A model generated the notes under the pieces. It made no database searches and was not told where the DNA came from. It was given only the letters and a program-made list of their open reading frames with translations. Source: Sanderia malayensis (taxonomy: Eukaryota > Cnidaria > Scyphozoa > Semaeostomeae > Pelagiidae). From it: a stretch of DNA of 64,000 nucleotides. Position numbers and translations under genes: made by a program. The stretch is taken from contig RQOL01000466.1 in assembly GCA_013076295.1 (NCBI GenBank), forward strand, positions 2,976,001 through 3,040,000. Direction: 5' to 3'. This document shows positions 59,272-64,000 of the stretch, in pieces. Position 1 is the stretch's first letter. Every line of letters begins with the position of its first letter.

Positions 59272-62180
59272 TTATCGCGATGCCTGAGCGGAAACATCTT
59301 GAAAATGCGAATTGACATGGGCAGTGGCTGCAACATCGGAATAGTCAGAAGGAAATTTCATTTCACACACTGGACAAGTGACAACACGATCTGATTTCAA
59401 TACATCACTTGCTGTCGTTTCTAACTTACTAGTTTCTTCGTCATAGTAATAGCTCCCATCGTTACTGTATGGTCTCTGCAGTGCCACTGGTTCTCGAAGT
59501 GTCTTTGTGTAAGCTGAACTTAAACAGTTGTCGCGAGGTGCAAGAGTTGATGGAGGATAAAAGATTTGATACTGCTTTGCATCTTTCTTCTTCGACCTGA
59601 CAGCTTGTTCGTCAACCACTCCTGAAGCCACTTGAAGTGGTGTTGTCGTGGCAGAACACCTTTTTGCTGTCACTAGCTCAAGCAGTGTTGCTGGATTATT
59701 CGGATGTGCTGAAGATGGTCGCTCTTTATTTGCTTTGACGTCTTTTGCAGATGATGCTTGTACTTGTGTTCTCGCTAGATAAAAGAAAAAATTTATGTTT
59801 AATGCGCCGAATTTCAACATTTCCAACCATAGGTTCGAAATAGAGCTTGAAATAATTGCACAAATGCATATTTAATAACCTGCACTGGATGGCTCTTCTT
59901 CGGCAGAATAAAACTGCTCATAGAACCTTGTAAATTTACCTTCTGGGTTTTGAAATTTTGTCAACTGAGCTTTGAGCAGCTCTATCTCTTCTTTGGCGCG
60001 TTTTAATTCATCATTTGATTTTTGCAGCATTGCGTCTTTTTCTTTGTTCTCGTCTTGAAGTTTCTTGACTTCTTCACTTAATCTCGGCAATGATCTTTCG
60101 CAATCAACTTCAGTTTTTCGCTTCACTTGCGTGACCTTACCGTCACCGCTATTGGCAGAGGCCTAGAACGACAAATAAACTAAATAAACAAAGAGAAATT
60201 AATGCTTGTGCTTAATTATAGCTTGTGCTTCCAGACAAATAAAAAAACTTTATAATAATAGCAATAATAATAATAATAATAATAATAATACGAAATAAAA
60301 ACCTCTTTGGTGTTGGTTTTGCTTTGAATGAACGGTCTTGATTCACAACTTTCTTGTGAACATGAATCATCTTCTTCATGTGAATTATTGACAACAGCGG
60401 ATGCTTTTGCCTTCTTCTCCACCAATCGTCTGATTGCACTTTGCAGTTTCTTGCATTCAACAAACTTCTCTCTATATGCATTAGCACCAAAACACAAGCG
60501 CAGCTTGAGGTCTTCAACTTTCTTCTTCAATTCACCAACTTCACTGTTCTCCTCTGGATCCATACTCTGTTGCTTCAAGCTCTGACATTGTTGCACCAAA
60601 ATGTCTCTGTCACCTTTCACTTGAGCCAACTGACGTTGGGTATGCTTATATGCCACCTGCAATGCATGCCTTGCACCACTATGTCCATTTGATTTCTCTT
60701 TCAACAAATAGGCCTCTTCCTTCATCTCGTGTAACGTATCTTCCAAAGCTTTAACTAAAGCTTGCTTCTTTGCAGCATCTTCTCTTGATGCTTGTAACTC
60801 TTCGTTTAACAATGCCTCTCGATCTTTTGATGCCAAGACTTTTGCAGCCAACTCAGCTTGAGCTCTTGTTGTTTCGTTCTTCTGACTAACGACTTTCTTC
60901 TCTGCTTCGTTCAACTTGGTTTCAAATTCCTGCACCAACTTCTGCCTCTCAAATCTTAATGCTGCAAGCTGCCTTTCAAGCTCTCTTACTGTTGCTTCTT
61001 TTCTATCAAGCATATCTGTCAAGTCATTTAGTTCTTCATCACGTGATGTATGTGTTTGCTCAAGTCTGTCTTTCAAAGCTTGATTCTCTAGGCAATGTTT
61101 GTCATTACATTCCTTCTGTGATGCCAATTCTGATAAAACAGAATCAAAAGACCACATCAACTTCTTCATCTCTTCTTGATACTCAGACCTGATACATTCT
61201 ATGTTTTTCTTTTCTGAGCATAATGCTTCTTTTAGGTCAGTAATTGCACATTCAGAAGCCTCAAATTTTCTCTCAAACTCAGCACAAACCTCCTTCAAGG
61301 AATCTTCCTTCTTATTCAACTGCTTGATAAGTTCAACAACTTCTTCCTTTGATTCTTCCAATCTTCTGCTCAAATCACCCTTGGCTTTGTTTGCTTCAAC
61401 AAGTTGTATCCTCATGTTTTCTTCATTTGCATTAGCAGCTTCAACTGCAAGTTGCAATTCTTCTAATTGCTCAATATCACATTCCTGTTGCTTTCTTTTA
61501 TCATTCAGTATATCCTTTGTGGCAGACATTTGATTCTGAAACTCAATTAATTCGCTGTTCATGTTCTGAATTTCATTTTCCTTTACTTCAATTGTCTCCC
61601 TCAAATCATTGTTTTCTTCAATGACTTTTGCAAGTGATTTCTCAAGTAAAGTAGTTTTGCTGTGCACAAAAACAGCATCATCAACATCTTCTCCCGATAC
61701 CTCATCCCATGGACACCATTCAAGGTCTTGCGAAACATTGTTTTTCTGATCCACTGTCACATTCGCCGAGAGATCAAGAAAACTGTTCGAGATGTTTCCT
61801 TCGTGGCTTGCGATTTGAGTTATTTGAAATGGGCAGCTGGCTCCAAGTACTAGACCAGTACCAGTTATAAAACAAAATTGATAAAACTCTTCATCATTCT
61901 CGCCTGGAATTTCACCGGCATCAAACATAACTTCTTCATTGGACGTTGAAAATAAAACAGCTCCGAATTCCTCCTCAATCTGTGTGGGCAGACATTTTTT
62001 CGCAAGAGCATCGTCTGAAGATTCCCAGCCAACTTTAAAAATTCCTATCCAGCAACCTTCCTCAAAACATTGTGCTTCACCTCCTTTAAAAGCAAACTGG
62101 CATGTGATGCTTTGTCTTGGTGGATAGACATCCAAAGTTTTCACAAAAACAACGGTAGATAAATCGTCGTCACAACTCAT
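59272..62180 (-). CDS. CALCOCO/TAX1BP1-like autophagy receptor, 3 coding exons
   Basis: Exons 60303-62180, 59880-60162 and 59272-59774 join in phase to 887 residues plus TAA. Residues of about 5-120 are a SKICH domain (VVFVKTLDVYPPRQSITCQF, GCWIGIFKVGW, YQFCFITGTGLVLGAS). A long coiled coil of about 500 residues follows. A low-complexity region precedes one C-terminal C2H2-type zinc finger, CPVCEMKF to HVNSHF, matching the ubiquitin-binding fingers of TAX1BP1 and NDP52. Just after SKICH, EWCPWDEVSGED has the form of an LC3-interacting motif (WDEV with acidic flanks). The family brings ubiquitinated cargo to autophagosomes. One finger and 887 residues differ from TAX1BP1 (two fingers, 789), so it may be a pre-duplication member. 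Reading through the first donor gives a false poly-Tyr tail from the intronic microsatellite. Confidence 0.9.
60262..60290. repeat. AAT trinucleotide microsatellite
   Basis: About ten ATA/AAT units in the intron between exons 1 and 2 of the CALCOCO-like gene. Confidence 0.85.
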
Positions 62181-63271
62181 ATTTCTTCCTGTGAGAGTGA
62201 ATCAACAATACGGCCTACAAAGCAAAAGTTTGTACGAAGTCCGTAATTTGAAATTATACTTCACTTGTTATTGTGGTACTTTTTTTATAACAAATTCGAC
62301 ATTTATGCGTATATAATCGCAAGGATAATAGGGGGAAAATATTAAATAAACTTACCAGGTAAATATCGTTTCAAACTGATTGGGTTTTTTCCCTTCGCAT
62401 TGCACTGTGACGCTGTTTTTGACTTTTGAAGGCTTCTTGTTTTGACGTTATAGCTATAAATAGTAATTCAATTCAATGAGGCATGAGTCATGTCACGTGC
62501 AGGTTGGTTCTTTTCTTTTCTCGAAACTGGCAAAGTGCAATATTTAACGTCATTGCTTGTAATTTTGTACAAATATAGAATGTTTCATCTTTCAGCAACG
62601 TTTCGAAAAACGATTTCATTTATCGTTCAAACCAAACTCGTGTATTTCGAACTCTCACGAATTCTTATGAGACAAACCTCTATAATTCCAATTTTTTGTA
62701 ATTCGAACACCGCTTCCCCAGGGTGTCCCAATAAGACTGAAAGTACAAAAGTCCAGATGAAATGCTATGTTTCTTCACACTTTGTTACCGGCGAGTAGAA
62801 TGCGACCCCCCCCCCCGTTTCCCCCAAACGATGTTCTCTTGCGCACCCCGTCTTTTCTCATCGCCAGGCCAAAAGAATTTCAGCGATATTAAATACAACG
62901 GTCTCCAGAGACATGTCCAATTGTATGTTATATGTGTAGTAAAAAGTATTTTCAAAATCTAATTGGCAAAAAAATATTTCCCAAAAATCCCTTAGTTTAA
63001 ACTATACAAAACAAGACAAACAGTAAAATAATATGATATAAACAACCCTATGAAACTATGAAACATTACTGTAAATATATAGCATATACCTACCCTACCA
63101 TACCAGCATTTAACATGTTAATGAATAGAAAAATATGCAAGAGATTATTAACATAAAATAATAAAGTTATCAAACTGCTGAGTTTTTAAATCAAGCTATA
63201 AAATGGTTATGGAAGATTGGTCACTGAATGCAAATTGACTTATTGTATTCATAAAGTTGTGTTCCAACCAG
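62181..63271. other. CALCOCO-like 5' UTR and spacer to the GPCR
   Basis: A spliced 5' UTR is likely: the coding exon extends up to 62214, where TTTGTAG forms an acceptor, and an upstream UTR exon ends at 62356 with donor GTAAGT. Beyond about 62450 lies AT-rich sequence with a C-run near 62805-62820; no gene is recognised there. Confidence 0.5.
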
Positions 63272-64000
63272 TTATTTTTCATCCGTTGGGACAGAAGTGT
63301 GGCCTATTGAAGAAAAAAGTCGTGAAAGATAAATGCAATATTACACAGCACTTCATGCAATTTTTAAGGCAAATAAATTTTTCATAGTGTAAAGTGAATC
63401 TTAAAGCGAGGCTTAAACGCGTGCGAGGTTTATGTGAAAGAAATTAAAGAAAATGAAAAACTCACTTACTTTGCGCTTTATTTGTTGATAATAGACATTT
63501 CATAATGTCACGTAGGGATTTCAGTATTTCTTTGTAACCATCCCTGATTATTGTTAAACAAAAGCCATAGAAGAACGGATGTGATATGCAATTGAGGAAT
63601 GTAATCAGAATCAAATATGATTGCACTTGCTGTTTCACGACTTTTCCTGACATTGCAAAACATATTGATATCTGTGAAGACACAATGGCAAAAATATTAA
63701 GTTCTGGAAGGCTAAAATAAGAGAAGAAAGTCCCAAAGGTGACTAAAACAATGGTTGCGAATCTCATTAATGTTTGCCTGCTTGGTGGTCTTCAGCTTAA
63801 TGGGATGAAAGCTGGAATAATATAACAAAATTCTTACCAAAACAGGAATCCATGTGGCAAGAAAGAGGAAACCTTGAACAATAACGAACTGTATCATTTC
63901 AGCAAAAATGCTGTGCGAAGATTTGAAATGACCCCCAAATAAAGCAATGAATGTGTAAACCAAAATCAATGTACAGACTCCAGAAGCCATCAACAATGCA
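63272..64000 (-). pseudogene. Class A GPCR, 3' part, apparent frameshift; truncated by the window end
   Basis: The minus strand encodes, in one frame (from beyond 63996), two hydrophobic helices: GVCTLILVYTFIALFGG and FVIVQGFLFLATWIPVLVRI, then a basic loop IKLKTTKQAN. In another frame (63767 and down) it continues TLMRFATIVLVTFGTFFSY and, for TM7, SYLILITFLNCISHPFFYGF with a PxxY motif and a cytoplasmic helix. These read as TM4-TM5 and TM6-TM7 of a rhodopsin-type receptor. The switch must lie between about 63712 and 63791. I tested the GT-AG pair available there and it does not restore the TM7 frame, so an indel is more likely. The C-tail probably splices at 63470 to a last exon 63272-63303 ending VPTDEK. 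Ligand unknown. It may be a true pseudogene or a sequence error. Confidence 0.6.

Noticed and set aside
60216..60302. Poly-tyrosine tail on the CALCOCO-like protein
   Set aside because: Read-through into an intron with an AAT microsatellite; the donor at 60302 restores the phase with the next exon.

Overview
This is a eukaryotic nuclear window: AT-rich, with compact multi-exon genes, consistent GT-AG introns and intronic repeats. Two neighbouring fibrillar collagen genes, one carrying WAP and von Willebrand A (VWA) modules in its N-propeptide, point to a cnidarian, most likely a hydrozoan or other medusozoan, because I recall this module combination from Hydra fibrillar collagens. The taxon is an inference. 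I placed exons by reading splice sites and checking that phases join. The spartin, WDR37, ANKLE2, CALCOCO-like and C2-protein models all sum to whole codons, as does the collagen B N-propeptide (983 codons).

Layout. 1378-6373 (+): a five-exon single-pass membrane protein with one C2-like domain; its fourth intron holds a five-unit minisatellite with embedded TTAGGG tracts. 6833-10946 (+): WDR37 in 15 exons, with an intact tRNA-Ile(AAU) in intron 12. 11414-14675 (+): spartin (MIT domain, PPxY, senescence domain) in 12 exons. 15527-16262: a 736-bp palindromic foldback whose two arms each carry an intron-like segment next to a GC-rich core. 16263-17390 (-): a tentative small spliced transcript running into that element. 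17872-33609 (-): fibrillar collagen A (signal peptide, short minor helix, long Gly-X-Y helix over nearly 60 small exons, Tyr-rich C-telopeptide, COLFI C-propeptide). 35954-55661 (-): fibrillar collagen B, same C-terminal plan, but with a 983-residue N-terminal region of WAP-VWA-VWA-WAP-VWA-WAP-VWA. 56297-58696 (+): ANKLE2, head-to-head with collagen B. 59272-62180 (-): a CALCOCO/TAX1BP1-like autophagy receptor. 63272-64000 (-): the 3' part of a class A GPCR with an apparent frameshift.

The two collagens lie head to tail, and the exons of their C-propeptides match in size and phase (133, 104 and 78 nt are identical), so they are tandem paralogues that differ mainly at the N-terminus. Both would be secreted into the mesoglea. 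Both lack the two C-propeptide cysteines used for inter-chain disulfides in vertebrate fibrillar collagens, and both have tyrosine-rich C-telopeptides. The remaining genes are ordinary housekeeping or membrane-traffic genes with no functional link visible from their position.

The most unusual object is the 15527-16262 palindrome. Its outer arms of about 245 nt are identical, and each holds a textbook 112-nt intron (donor, branch-point and acceptor signals) followed by GC-rich, hairpin-rich sequence. Entry from either side would meet the same donor and could give a spliced RNA that keeps a long hairpin.
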